Shown one piece after another: positions 1-7,470 of a stretch of DNA of 64,000 nucleotides. Both the position numbers and the translations under genes were made by a program. The stretch spans positions 124,001-188,000 of the forward strand of contig NZ_PPEI02000005.1 in assembly GCF_002899895.1 (NCBI RefSeq), in the 5' to 3' direction. This DNA is from Chryseobacterium oncorhynchi (lineage in GTDB: Bacteria > Bacteroidota > Bacteroidia > Flavobacteriales > Weeksellaceae). The notes beneath the pieces are model-generated. The model did not search any database. It had not been told where the DNA came from and saw nothing but the letters and a program-made list of their open reading frames with translations. How positions within the stretch are numbered: position 1 is the stretch's first letter; every line of letters begins with the position of its first letter.

Positions 1-42
1 GCTGAAGCAGTGAAAGAAGCTGTAAAGAGAATTTTAGCGTAA
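1..42 (+). CDS. 3' end of an upstream gene (partial)
   Basis: The first 42 bases read as 13 codons and a TAA stop in frame 1, ending in EAVKEAVKRILA. A strong hairpin terminator follows 22 bases after the stop, which supports a real gene end. The helical, lysine-rich tail is too short to identify a family. The rest of the gene lies before the window. Confidence 0.7.
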   Translation, partial: AEAVKEAVKRILA

Positions 43-64
43 TCATTTAGCCTAATAATATAAA

Positions 65-98
65 CCCCGGCTGTTTCTTTGAAACAGCCGGGGTTTTT
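65..98 (+). terminator. Rho-independent terminator of the upstream gene
   Basis: A 13-base-pair perfect stem (65-77 with 81-93, CCCCGGCTGTTTC arm) with a TTT loop is followed by five T. The AAA before the left arm lets it act in the other direction as well, so it could also serve the leftward genes ending at 214. Confidence 0.9.
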
Positions 99-110
99 GT
101 TTAAGAATTT

Positions 111-150
111 AACCACCCGTCAAATCTTTGATTTGCCACCTCTCAAGTGG
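111..150. repeat. Possible degenerate copy of an interspersed palindromic repeat
   Basis: The stretch contains a perfect short hairpin (CAAATC-TTT-GATTTG, 121-135) flanked by ACCACCCGT and by CCACCTCTCAAGTGG. Similar elements (AACCACCCCGTCAAA ... TTTGCCACCCCTC) are scattered through Flavobacterium and Chryseobacterium genomes as I remember them. Only one copy is visible in this window, so the repeat nature is inferred. Confidence 0.3.
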
Positions 151-213
151 AAAGTAATGGTTGTACTTATAATTGTCATGGTTGTAGTTCCTACCCTACT
201 TACTTATTATTTG

Positions 214-732
214 TTATTGATCAGATTGATTCAGTGGAATTCCTACGGCAATCAGAACAGGACATAATATTTCCTTTATGTATTCCTCTTCTCTTCTGAT
301 TGAAGCCTTAGAACCCGAAAAGTAATTACTGATCCTGTAGTTTTTCACAAACTGATTTCGCTTCTTTCCGATAGCATAATGAAACGATCCACTTTCATCA
401 CTAATGAAATAAGTCATTTCATCAAAATCCATAATTTTCGTGGCAATAAATCTTTTTTTATAAATACATTTTTGGGATTTGTCAAAGATATATTTCACAG
501 GCACTCTAAAGATAAGGTCAAAAAGCAAGTATATCATGTAGATAACCCATATTCCAAAAACGATTTTAAAGTTAGCTCCGGACATTTTATCCATAAAGTA
601 ATAGATGATCACCATAAAGGCAATTACCCCCAATGCCAGCCACCATACCAAGGTTCTCAGGAAGTTGTAATTGGGCATGAAACTTATTTCACTTCCGTTT
701 TCCTCAAATTTATACCGGTCTGTTACGTTCAT
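214..732 (-). CDS. Two-helix membrane protein, unknown function (paralogue 1)
   Basis: This is a 172-residue protein with no recognised family name. A short polar N-terminus (about 1-25) is followed by a membrane hairpin (about 28-48 and 57-77) and then a soluble C-terminal part with alternating strands (VKYIFDKSQKCIYKK, then DFDEMTYFISDE) and a final helix. The layout matches that of the genes at 710-1189 and 3806-4273, with a bacterial PH-like look after the hairpin. The start at 732 overlaps the end of the preceding gene by 23 bases, so the two are probably co-transcribed. It is the last gene of the leftward series. Confidence 0.7.
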   Translation of the reverse strand: MNVTDRYKFEENGSEISFMPNYNFLRTLVWWLALGVIAFMVIIYYFMDKMSGANFKIVFGIWVIYMIYLLFDLIFRVPVKYIFDKSQKCIYKKRFIATKIMDFDEMTYFISDESGSFHYAIGKKRNQFVKNYRISNYFSGSKASIRREEEYIKEILCPVLIAVGIPLNQSDQ

Positions 733-1189
733 TACCAGATTCGTTGATGTTCATGATATCCTCTGTCTCATTTACCATCTTTTGGATCCCTCTTTGGTTC
801 AGAGCCTGTCCTATAGTAAGATGTTTTTCTTTACCATCTACTTCGAAGTAAATAGAAAGTATCACATTCGTGGTAAATAAGCCCAAATATTTGGTTGACA
901 ACACATCAAAATTAGTAAAATCCTGAATATTATAAGTTTTAGATGGAACAAAAATGGTATGCTTGCCGGTAATTGTTTTTCTATCCATATCGATAATGAA
1001 CTTCTTCGTAAAGAAATTGATGATAATAAGAACAACCGTTGCAATAACAATAAGGCTTAAGATTCTGACATTATTAAAAATAAAAACTGCAAATGCAAGC
1101 AGAAGAATAGAAAGTACAGTAATAAACACTGGTTGATTTTTAAAGATGTACTGATTTCCTTCTTTTTTATAAAATTTATATGAACTCAT
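710..1189 (-). CDS. Two-helix membrane protein, unknown function (paralogue 2)
   Basis: This 159-residue protein begins with a soluble stretch (YKFYKKEGNQYIFK), has two adjacent membrane helices (about 20-38 and 42-60), and ends in a soluble domain of strands (KFIIDMDRKTITGKH, then TYNIQDFTNFDVLS) and a terminal helix. The pattern 'I-D-x-x-R-K-x-I followed by Y-x-I/L-x-x-F/E-x-F' also occurs in the 3806-4273 protein. That suggests distant paralogy and a PH-like domain hung under the membrane. No catalytic residues are evident. It lies 67 bases after the 1257-1802 gene in the same direction. Confidence 0.7.
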   Translation of the reverse strand: MSSYKFYKKEGNQYIFKNQPVFITVLSILLLAFAVFIFNNVRILSLIVIATVVLIIINFFTKKFIIDMDRKTITGKHTIFVPSKTYNIQDFTNFDVLSTKYLGLFTTNVILSIYFEVDGKEKHLTIGQALNQRGIQKMVNETEDIMNINESGNERNRPV

Positions 1190-1256
1190 AATAGATTGGT
1201 TTTATATTTTTGATTGGGTATTTTAATAGATATTTTTTTATGAAAGTGAGTGGCCT

Positions 1257-1802
1257 TTACTGATAGCGACTGGCAATTTCATCTTCATTAATTGTCTTCA
1301 ACGTATTAAGATCTGTTTTGAAATAAGTATCGTGAATAGAAAAATAAGCATCTGTTTTCACACTTATCTGTTCTGATGCCTTTTCCCAACACTCAAGAAA
1401 CCATTGTTCAAACAACTTATACTTTTCGTCATTATACTCATCCAGAATTTCATCAAAATCATCATCTTCATAGTTATCTTGAAACTCTGCAGCAGTTGTC
1501 CATATTTTTTCTGGGATCAATGCATTCCATTTTTCATTTTCATGGGCAGCATTGTTTTTCTTCGTAGGCAGTTTTATTATTTCTGTAACCAGTTCACCAG
1601 TTCCGTCTACTCCCCAAAACATAATATTCAGATAATCATACTCATATTCAAAATAGAAAGCTTTGATATCAGATTTTACTTTATTTTCAAGATAAACAAT
1701 ATCTTCTCCTTTAAGCAGATGAATCAAATCTTCGGTAAGCTGTCCTTTAATCTCTTCAAGATATGTCTTTAATTCGATATTGAGCTTTTTAAGGTCTTTC
1801 AT
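1257..1802 (-). CDS. Acidic cytoplasmic protein, unknown function
   Basis: This is a 181-residue soluble protein without signal or membrane segments. The N-terminus is helical (KDLKKLNIELKTYLEEIK) and the middle is very acidic (NYEDDDFDEILDEYNDE, roughly residues 110-126). Small acidic proteins of this type are frequent among immunity proteins to toxins, and the neighbouring DUF4303-like gene belongs to a family often listed with such systems. No toxin gene is visible here, so that role is only a suggestion. It is probably co-transcribed with the genes on either side (26- and 67-base gaps). Confidence 0.65.
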   Translation of the reverse strand: MKDLKKLNIELKTYLEEIKGQLTEDLIHLLKGEDIVYLENKVKSDIKAFYFEYEYDYLNIMFWGVDGTGELVTEIIKLPTKKNNAAHENEKWNALIPEKIWTTAAEFQDNYEDDDFDEILDEYNDEKYKLFEQWFLECWEKASEQISVKTDAYFSIHDTYFKTDLNTLKTINEDEIASRYQ

Positions 1803-1828
1803 AGCCTGAAACTTTTTAAAAGTTTAAT

Positions 1829-1948
1829 TTATCTGTCTATTTTTCGTCCTACCAGTTTTTCTAATTCTGAAATATTGGAGAGAATCAAATCATAAGGATC
1901 ACTACTACTGTGAGATGTCTCTGAGACAATTATTTTATCTTGCTTCAT
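1829..1948 (-). CDS. Possible 39-residue small protein
   Basis: A leftward frame of 39 codons (MKQDKIIVSETS ... LVGRKIDR) fills most of the gap between the DUF4303-like gene and the acidic-protein gene, with gaps of 41 and 26 bases. Its second half (DLILSNISELEKLVGRK) looks like an amphipathic helix. Position and orientation fit a small gene of the series. Nothing else supports it, and it could be chance. Confidence 0.35.
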   Translation of the reverse strand: MKQDKIIVSETSHSSSDPYDLILSNISELEKLVGRKIDR

Positions 1949-1989
1949 ATTATTATATATTGAAATGTGTGTTTTTTTATCTCATTCTT

Positions 1990-2523
1990 TTAATTGCCCC
2001 AGGTATCCATCCACTCCAGATATTCACCTTTATATTCATTATCATTAAGTCTGATAATAATATCTTTCAGATCTTGTTTTTCAAATTCATAATCTGAAAC
2101 GGTAAAAATCAGGAAAATATCTTTGCCTGTAATATTCTTGAAGAAATTCTCATTTTTAAGTTTTTCCAATACTTCGATGCATGTAGAATAAAGCTTACCC
2201 TGAAATTCATTAAACCACTCATCATTATCTTCATTTCTATCCAGTTCTTCTCTTAATTGGGTACAAATATTATTGAACTCATCATCTGCCCCTTGCATTT
2301 CGTATGCCCATTCTGCAGGTTCATATTTATAATATACAGCATCATCTTCATCAATATTCTGAAGGGCTTCCAGAGTGTTGGACGACGGGCATACTGTCAT
2401 TGCTCCCTCATCACTATACAATGCAAAACTGTAAATATTGTCAGTACCATGCTTTTCATACATTTCTAAAAAAGCATTTTTCGCAGCCGTTTCTATTTGC
2501 TGTTTTAAAATATCAAAATCCAT
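1990..2523 (-). CDS. DUF4303-like protein
   Basis: This 177-residue soluble protein has the layout I associate with DUF4303: an N-terminal helix (DILKQQIETAAKNAFLEMYEKHG) followed by the segment YSFALYSDEGAMTVCPS and the motif EPAEWAYE near residue 90. The function of the family is not known. Its members are often found among small genes near polymorphic-toxin immunity loci, but that link is not shown by anything in this window. Gaps of 98 bases (upstream) and 41 bases (downstream) keep it within the leftward series. The assignment comes from remembered motif patterns. Confidence 0.7.
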   Translation of the reverse strand: MDFDILKQQIETAAKNAFLEMYEKHGTDNIYSFALYSDEGAMTVCPSSNTLEALQNIDEDDAVYYKYEPAEWAYEMQGADDEFNNICTQLREELDRNEDNDEWFNEFQGKLYSTCIEVLEKLKNENFFKNITGKDIFLIFTVSDYEFEKQDLKDIIIRLNDNEYKGEYLEWMDTWGN

Positions 2524-2621
2524 ATTCCTCTTCTTTTTTAAAATGGGCGGTAAAAGTACGTCTATCCTTTTGAATCAGATCATTATATTCTATAAAGGTA
2601 TAGCCAGATTCACGATTATAG

Positions 2622-2798
2622 CTACCTATTTTTATTATATAGTATCCATCCGGGAATCAAAATAGCAGCCCCAGCAAGCATGGGAGCCAGTTCTCCGTAT
2701 TTGAACAACCAGGAAGTTTCTCTGGATGGTCCTATTTTAATAACCACTACCAGGCAAAAACCTATAATAATGAGAATAATTCCTAATGCTTTTTTCAT
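2622..2798 (-). CDS. Small two-helix membrane protein (58 residues)
   Basis: This leftward frame runs MKKALGIILIIIGFCLVVVI, then a short polar loop (KIGPSRETSWLFKYGE), a second helix (LAPMLAGAAILIPGWIL) and the basic end YNKNR. Two clean membrane segments with a positive end are unlikely by chance. The gene sits 25 bases after the lipoprotein at 2824-3777 in the same direction. No family was recognised. Confidence 0.65.
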   Translation of the reverse strand: MKKALGIILIIIGFCLVVVIKIGPSRETSWLFKYGELAPMLAGAAILIPGWILYNKNR

Positions 2799-2823
2799 AA
2801 TATTAATTTTAATTGTTAGTAAA

Positions 2824-3777
2824 TTAGTCTACAAAAGTGTTGTAACTGCTCAAAACAAAACCAGCTTCCCTTTCTAAAGCATCAAGATCATTATTAAGTT
2901 CTTTATTATTTTCATTCAGACTGCGTTGCACAATTCTCATTTTACCTAGAAAATCATTAACAGAATTATTAAAAGCTGTATAACTCTTCTCTTTTTGCTC
3001 CTCAGACGATGGAATTTTTTCATCAACATTTCGTGTGTATAGTTTTTCCATCTGTATATATTGCTGGGAAAATTTTTGCTTATAGGCATTCAGATCTGTA
3101 ACATCATAGGATTCATCAATGATTTTCTGAGCTAGCTCCATTGTTTCTCTTGATTGGATAATCTGCTTTTTCAGTGGATGATCCTTAAGAACTTCTACTT
3201 CTGCCTTATCAGTCCTTGGTGTAAGTTTTGCAAACAATTCATTGGCTGAATTACGATTTTCCTGAATAAGTTTTTTTGCCTTTTCATTAATTTCAGTGAC
3301 TTTTTTTCCCTTATCATCTTTCCAGTCTTCGGCATCCTTATATGCTTCGAGTTCTTTCTTTAATAACTGTAGCTGTGAGGCAGAGTCTTTCATCCTATCA
3401 ACAAGTACCTGAAAATCTTTTCCCAGGACATTGGGAGCCTTTATTTCCTGTCCGGCCCACATCATTACCGTAGGTGTAAATATTGGAGAGATTCCGGAAT
3501 ATTGTGGATTAGCCACTACATTCTTTACATATTCATCCATCTGCATCAATGAATTCTGAAAGTTTTTAATAAAGTCTGAGTGGGCATCATCCATCTTCAC
3601 CACGTTATTGTTAAAAGAAATAATATCCCTGTTATCATCTCCTGAATTAACACTAAAAAGATCCACTTGTCTGGTATCATTCTGAGAAAGCTTCTCTTTA
3701 ATTTTTTCCAGTTTATCACAAGATACAGCAGAAAAAGTAAGAATAAGCATTCCTACAACAATCAATGATTTTTTCAT
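2824..3777 (-). CDS. DUF3829 (YiiG-like) lipoprotein
   Basis: This 317-residue protein starts with a lipoprotein signal (MKKSLIVVGMLILTFSAVSC, cysteine at 20). The mature part is almost entirely helical and rich in K, E and Q, as in the DUF3829/YiiG family of cell-envelope lipoproteins of unknown function. Long heptad-like stretches (for example LVDRMKDSASQLQLLKKELEAY) suggest an elongated helical bundle. The usual Bacteroidetes lipoprotein fate is the inner leaflet of the outer membrane. It lies 28 bases after the 3806-4273 gene and 25 bases before the 58-residue membrane protein, so it is probably in the same transcript. Confidence 0.8.
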   Translation of the reverse strand: MKKSLIVVGMLILTFSAVSCDKLEKIKEKLSQNDTRQVDLFSVNSGDDNRDIISFNNNVVKMDDAHSDFIKNFQNSLMQMDEYVKNVVANPQYSGISPIFTPTVMMWAGQEIKAPNVLGKDFQVLVDRMKDSASQLQLLKKELEAYKDAEDWKDDKGKKVTEINEKAKKLIQENRNSANELFAKLTPRTDKAEVEVLKDHPLKKQIIQSRETMELAQKIIDESYDVTDLNAYKQKFSQQYIQMEKLYTRNVDEKIPSSEEQKEKSYTAFNNSVNDFLGKMRIVQRSLNENNKELNNDLDALEREAGFVLSSYNTFVD

Positions 3778-3805
3778 AATCTAATATTAAGAGTTAAATA
3801 GGTGT

Positions 3806-4273
3806 TTAAATATACATTTTATTAAGATCTTCCAATTCATTTACAACCTCCTGCATGGTTTTCTTCCTGAAAGACTGAGAGACTAACGGACGCTTAAAAC
3901 GAGATACATTTTTAAAATTGGCATATAGATTACACCCCAAAGGAATAATTCCATATCGAAATGTCTGCAGTTCAAATCCCTCAAATTCAGTTAAGTTGTA
4001 GATTGCCTTTCTACTGTTCAATCCTGAGTTCTTAATAATAAGTTGTCTGGATATCGGATCAAAATAAATCTTAGGTGGAATAAAAGAAATCACCGTCAAT
4101 AACAATGAAAAAATCAATATAACAATTCCGGTCTTCAGATAACTGGTATATAAGATCACTATTATTGAAATGAAAACCCACAGCAAGATAAGAATTTGTG
4201 GAAATGAGATATATTGTTTCACCCAGTAGCCCTCATTCTCTTTTTTTAAATGTTTAAAATTTTCCATAATCAT
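3806..4273 (-). CDS. Two-helix membrane protein, unknown function (paralogue 3)
   Basis: The longest frame has 155 residues. The second methionine (codon 3) is an equally good start, because both lie in the 12-base gap region after the DUF4870-like gene. A short soluble N-terminus (NFKHLKKENEGYWVK) is followed by two membrane helices (about 26-44 and 47-65) and a strand-rich domain (KIYFDPISRQLIIKNSG, then AIYNLTEFEGFELQ) ending in a helix. The architecture repeats that of 214-732 and 710-1189. No enzymatic motif is seen. Confidence 0.7.
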   Translation of the reverse strand: MIMENFKHLKKENEGYWVKQYISFPQILILLWVFISIIVILYTSYLKTGIVILIFSLLLTVISFIPPKIYFDPISRQLIIKNSGLNSRKAIYNLTEFEGFELQTFRYGIIPLGCNLYANFKNVSRFKRPLVSQSFRKKTMQEVVNELEDLNKMYI

Positions 4274-4285
4274 TCAGAAAATTTA

Positions 4286-4606
4286 TTACCCTATAAATGA
4301 AAATTTATCTTCAAACATTTTTCCGATTAAAGGTAAGGGTTTTTCTACTTCATTGGCGGCATTAATAATCCCAATAATGGCAAATATCAAAGGTAAAAAA
4401 CCAAATATCCCCAAAATCCCTAGGCTTGTAACAATAAATAAGATGTTGATGATAATAGATAAAGCAATGGAAAAAATCACCAATCCTAAAGATTGCTTCA
4501 AATGATATTTTAAAAGGCTGTTAGGTTTTTCTTTTCCCAAAATAAAGGAAATTAGCCATCCGAAAACAGTAATATACGATACAATAGATAATGTTTTGTT
4601 GTCCAT
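4286..4606 (-). CDS. DUF4870-like membrane protein
   Basis: This 106-residue protein has a first membrane helix (about 6-22, YITVFGWLISFILGK), a polar loop (EKPNSLLKYHLKQSLG) and two more helices, ending in EKPLPLIGKMFEDKF. The H-x-K-Q-S/A-L loop and the repeated hydrophobic segments are typical of DUF4870 (Tic20-like) proteins, whose role in bacteria is unknown. It is the first gene of the leftward series, with 239 bases before the divergent TPR regulator gene, so the promoter of the series should lie in that gap. Confidence 0.75.
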   Translation of the reverse strand: MDNKTLSIVSYITVFGWLISFILGKEKPNSLLKYHLKQSLGLVIFSIALSIIINILFIVTSLGILGIFGFLPLIFAIIGIINAANEVEKPLPLIGKMFEDKFSFIG

Positions 4607-4845
4607 AATAATTCAATTTTTTGTTGATATTTTTGATTTTGTTAATGAGCCAAAATTGCAACAGGATAGCTCTGTTTCAATTTTCTATGTTACTACAAAA
4701 CAACCTCAACTCAAAATACAAGTGTCTACAAAACGTCTACAATTAGAAGTAAAACACTGGTTTACAACAATTTGAAAAATAATTTAAATTTCACTTTTTT
4801 GAAATAGCAATTGATGAATATCTGTGATTTTTGTACTTTCACCTT

Positions 4846-6696
4846 ATGAAACTGAAGTACTCTTTTTTATACTTTATCTTTTTCCTATCTACTTTGTGGC
4901 CGGCACAGAATACTTTCTTTGATGACCTTAAAAATCAACTGAACAAAGACAATATTTCCGTCGTGGAAAAATTTAAAATCTATAATGAACTTACGGAATA
5001 CTACAGAGTCAGCGACCAATATCCTATTGCTGAAAAGTATGTTCAACTGCAATTAAAACTGGCTAAAAATGAACGTAATTACACTGAAGAAGTAAAGGCA
5101 CTCGTTCAGGATGGAATTATCAAACTTAATAAATCTGAATACAGTAAGGTTCCCCAGATCATTGATGCCGCCAATGCAGCTGCTCATAAAACCAACGATG
5201 ACATCGCTCCTCTATATGCTGCTTACTTGAACATCTATTATAATAATACCTTAGGAGACATTGAAAATACGATTAAACTTATTCAGAACGTTCTTCCATC
5301 GGTTGAAAAACATCCTACAGAGATTCTCTTGACCGCAAAGCTCAATTATCTTTTATATGGAATTCATTCGGAACTTAATGATGCTGAAAACGCAACGAAA
5401 TATGCACAGAAAGCAGTAGAACTCGCTCAAAAATCCGGAAATAAAAATATGCTGAGTTCATCGTATTCTGCATTGGCTGTCTGTTACTCTTTCCGGTATG
5501 ATAAAACCGGTAATATAAAGGATCTGAAACCCGTTATAGAAATATGTAAAAAAGCAGTTGCTCTTTATCATCAGTTTCCGGGGCATGTTTCGGCCCATGC
5601 TTATGCTATGGCCCTCCTGAATCTTGCCAACTACTATCTAAGCTACCCAACCATCACTCCGGAAATCCGAAAGGAAATTCAGGATAAGGCTAATGAAGTC
5701 CTAATACTTACAAAACATACTACCTATAATCAAAGTCTTCAGGCAGGAGCACTCGGAATTTTGAGTAACCTTGCTAATCGTGATCAAAACGATGCTTTAT
5801 CTGAGCAATATCTTTTAAAAGCGGAACAAACCCTTCTTACACAACAGCCTGTATATTATCATGTCATGATTAATGTAGTTTCTGATCTTGCAAAACTATA
5901 CGTACATCAAAAAAAATATCAAAAAGCTTACGAGTATCAGACCAAGGTAACGGAATACAACAATCTTCTTTATAATAAGGGACAGGCAGAAACTACAAAA
6001 AGACTGGAAGCACAGTATCAATCTAAAAAAAAGGAATCTGAGCTGAAAGTTCTTACAGAAAAAACTTCCAGTTTAAGGAAAGAAAAGCTTTTATATATTG
6101 GCTTAGGAATTATAGGCTTAATCGGAGCATTTTTTATGTTCAGGTCCTATCATTACAAATTGAGATACTCTATAGAAAGAGAAAAAAAACTGAATACAGA
6201 AAAGCATGATGCTGAAATTCAGGTAAAGCTACAGACGGAAGAACAAGCTAGATTAAAAGCAGAGCAGGAATTACTTACCTTACAACAGCAAAAACTTCAA
6301 AGTGAGGTGTTGGCTAGCCAGCTTCATATCCAGCATAAGAATGAAGTTCTTCAACTACTTCAAACAAAATTATCTGATGCCGACGTCAATATTCATCGGG
6401 TTGTAAAGGAGGAAAATCGTGTAGATAATGACTTTGAAAGGATTAAATTTACTATTCAGGAGCTGCATCCTGACTTTTTTAAAAATATTAATGACAGGGC
6501 AAAACAAAAACTTACCCCTTTGGATCTAAAATACTGTGCCTACATCTATCTTGGGATGGATACCAAACAGATAGCCAATCTTCTAAATGTAGAACCTAAA
6601 AGTGTAAGAATGACCAAATACAGGCTGAAAAAAAAGTTTGGACTGAATGAAAATACAGCTTTGGATGTCTTTTTCCAAAGTGTATTTTCTAATTAA
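4846..6696 (+). CDS. TPR sensor protein with C-terminal LuxR-like helix-turn-helix
   Basis: This protein of 616 residues appears to be a membrane-anchored regulator. The ATG at 4846 was chosen because it gives a proper signal sequence (MKLKYSFLYFIFFLSTLWPAQ); an upstream TTG at 4831 would only add five residues. Helical TPR-type repeats fill about residues 25-390 (for example AENATKYAQKAVELAQKSG). A single membrane helix (LLYIGLGIIGLIGAFFMF, about 415-433) and a coiled coil (about 440-515) follow. The last 70 residues hold a winged or LuxR-type DNA-binding domain (LTPLDLKYCAYIYLGMDTKQ, then KSVRMTKYRLKKKFGL). This architecture is common in Bacteroidetes and resembles hybrid sensors lacking a kinase. 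The gene lies directly upstream of the peptide operon at 7200 and is a possible regulator of it; that link is an inference from position. Confidence 0.85.
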   Translation: MKLKYSFLYFIFFLSTLWPAQNTFFDDLKNQLNKDNISVVEKFKIYNELTEYYRVSDQYPIAEKYVQLQLKLAKNERNYTEEVKALVQDGIIKLNKSEYSKVPQIIDAANAAAHKTNDDIAPLYAAYLNIYYNNTLGDIENTIKLIQNVLPSVEKHPTEILLTAKLNYLLYGIHSELNDAENATKYAQKAVELAQKSGNKNMLSSSYSALAVCYSFRYDKTGNIKDLKPVIEICKKAVALYHQFPGHVSAHAYAMALLNLANYYLSYPTITPEIRKEIQDKANEVLILTKHTTYNQSLQAGALGILSNLANRDQNDALSEQYLLKAEQTLLTQQPVYYHVMINVVSDLAKLYVHQKKYQKAYEYQTKVTEYNNLLYNKGQAETTKRLEAQYQSKKKESELKVLTEKTSSLRKEKLLYIGLGIIGLIGAFFMFRSYHYKLRYSIEREKKLNTEKHDAEIQVKLQTEEQARLKAEQELLTLQQQKLQSEVLASQLHIQHKNEVLQLLQTKLSDADVNIHRVVKEENRVDNDFERIKFTIQELHPDFFKNINDRAKQKLTPLDLKYCAYIYLGMDTKQIANLLNVEPKSVRMTKYRLKKKFGLNENTALDVFFQSVFSN

Positions 6697-7199
6697 ATTA
6701 TATACATTGTAGCAGCTTCTTTCTAAAGACAAAAATCAAAGATTTTATATTACTTTTTACCGGTATCTAAATTTTCTTTTATAGATAAATTATCTAGTCC
6801 TGATACACATTTAACAAAACCTACTATTGTGTACAATAGAAAATATTACAGCCTCTATCCCTTTGAATAATATTTCATTTACATACAATGAGATATTCCA
6901 TTTTTCTTTGATCAAAAACATTTCCTTTTTATTAAATTCTTTTCCAAATTCCTTAAGATAAGGATGTACATTTTTGCAAAAATTTCCCTGAAAATAATAA
7001 TGAAAATTACATACAATTTGCAAATTTTATCACATTAACGTGATCTAATTATTTTTAGTTTTGAAAACATCAACGTTGATGAAATAATCTTCTATTTAGG
7101 TTGTATGTGTACAGTACAAGATAAATATACAGATTATGCAACCCAATGCCAGGGGATTCTATGGCACAAATGATTTATTAAATTAAAAAATTTATTAAC
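6697..7199. promoter_or_regulatory. 503-base gap with four short palindromes before the peptide operon
   Basis: There is no convincing gene here. The gap is AT-rich and carries four inverted repeats: 6782-6796 (TAGATAA-A-TTATCTA, perfect), 6824-6839 (CTATTGT-GT-ACAATAG), 7029-7044 (ATCAC-ATTAAC-GTGAT) and 7068-7081 (CATCAACGTTGATG, perfect). The last two flank a TAnnTTTG-type promoter element at 7056-7063. A leftward frame of 70 codons (6811-7023) exists but has no supporting features. Confidence 0.5.
7056..7063 (+). promoter_or_regulatory. Candidate -7 element of the peptide operon
   Basis: TAGTTTTG matches the Bacteroidetes -7 consensus TAnnTTTG. No TTG box lies 19-21 bases upstream; that place is taken by the palindrome at 7029-7044, and the palindrome at 7068-7081 covers the expected start site. 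This arrangement suggests activator- and operator-controlled transcription with a leader of about 130 bases. It is inferred from pattern only. Confidence 0.4.
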
Positions 7200-7385
7200 A
7201 TGAAAAAATTAATTGGAATGAAGAGAAACTTCTCTTCTTTAGAAAACAAAAAAATGAAAAATCTTCAAATGATTAAAGGAGGAGATGGTACAGCAGTAAA
7301 CTATGTGGTTACTAATCGTGGAGAATGCTATGACAAAGAAACCTATCTGGATCATGAGTATGCATCAACATTAGAAATTTGCTAA
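7200..7385 (+). CDS. Double-glycine peptide precursor of the grasp-with-spasm system
   Basis: This 61-residue peptide is the likely substrate of the enzymes encoded downstream. The leader (MKKLIGMKRNFSSLENKKMK, then NLQMIKGG) ends in a GG site at 27-28 and has the F-x-x-L-E-x-K-x-M/L pattern of Bacteroidetes GG leaders. The 33-residue core starts at D29 and is rich in Thr, Ser, Asp and Glu plus one Lys, the residues that ATP-grasp ligases join in graspetides by ester or amide bonds. It carries two cysteines (C43 and C61, the last residue). The gene is separated from the biosynthetic genes by a weak hairpin, which would favour more precursor than enzyme. The function is inferred from the operon and the leader form. 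Confidence 0.85.
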   Translation: MKKLIGMKRNFSSLENKKMKNLQMIKGGDGTAVNYVVTNRGECYDKETYLDHEYASTLEIC

Positions 7386-7411
7386 AACATATTACTCTAA
7401 TCACTTGTAAG

Positions 7412-7431
7412 GGAGGAGCAATCCTCCTTTT
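7412..7431 (+). terminator. Weak hairpin between precursor and biosynthetic genes
   Basis: The stem GGAGGA (7412-7417) and TCCTCC (7422-7427) with a GCAA tetraloop is followed by TTTT. Six base pairs and four T suggest partial termination, or a 3' stabiliser of the precursor message, while letting some transcription continue into 7471. Confidence 0.5.
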
Positions 7432-7470
7432 ACATTTGAATAAACAGGAGAAAACTCTTATAATAAATTG

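Noticed and set aside
79-267. Rightward frame of 62 codons
   Set aside because: It begins inside the terminator hairpin (65-98) and runs antisense to the end of the 214-732 gene; no coding support.
379-747. Rightward frame of 122 codons antisense to the 214-732 gene
   Set aside because: Overlaps a better supported membrane protein gene on the other strand and has no domain.
6811-7023. Leftward frame of 70 codons in the gap before the peptide operon
   Set aside because: No signal peptide, no recognisable domain, biased A/T-rich codons, and no neighbour in the same direction.
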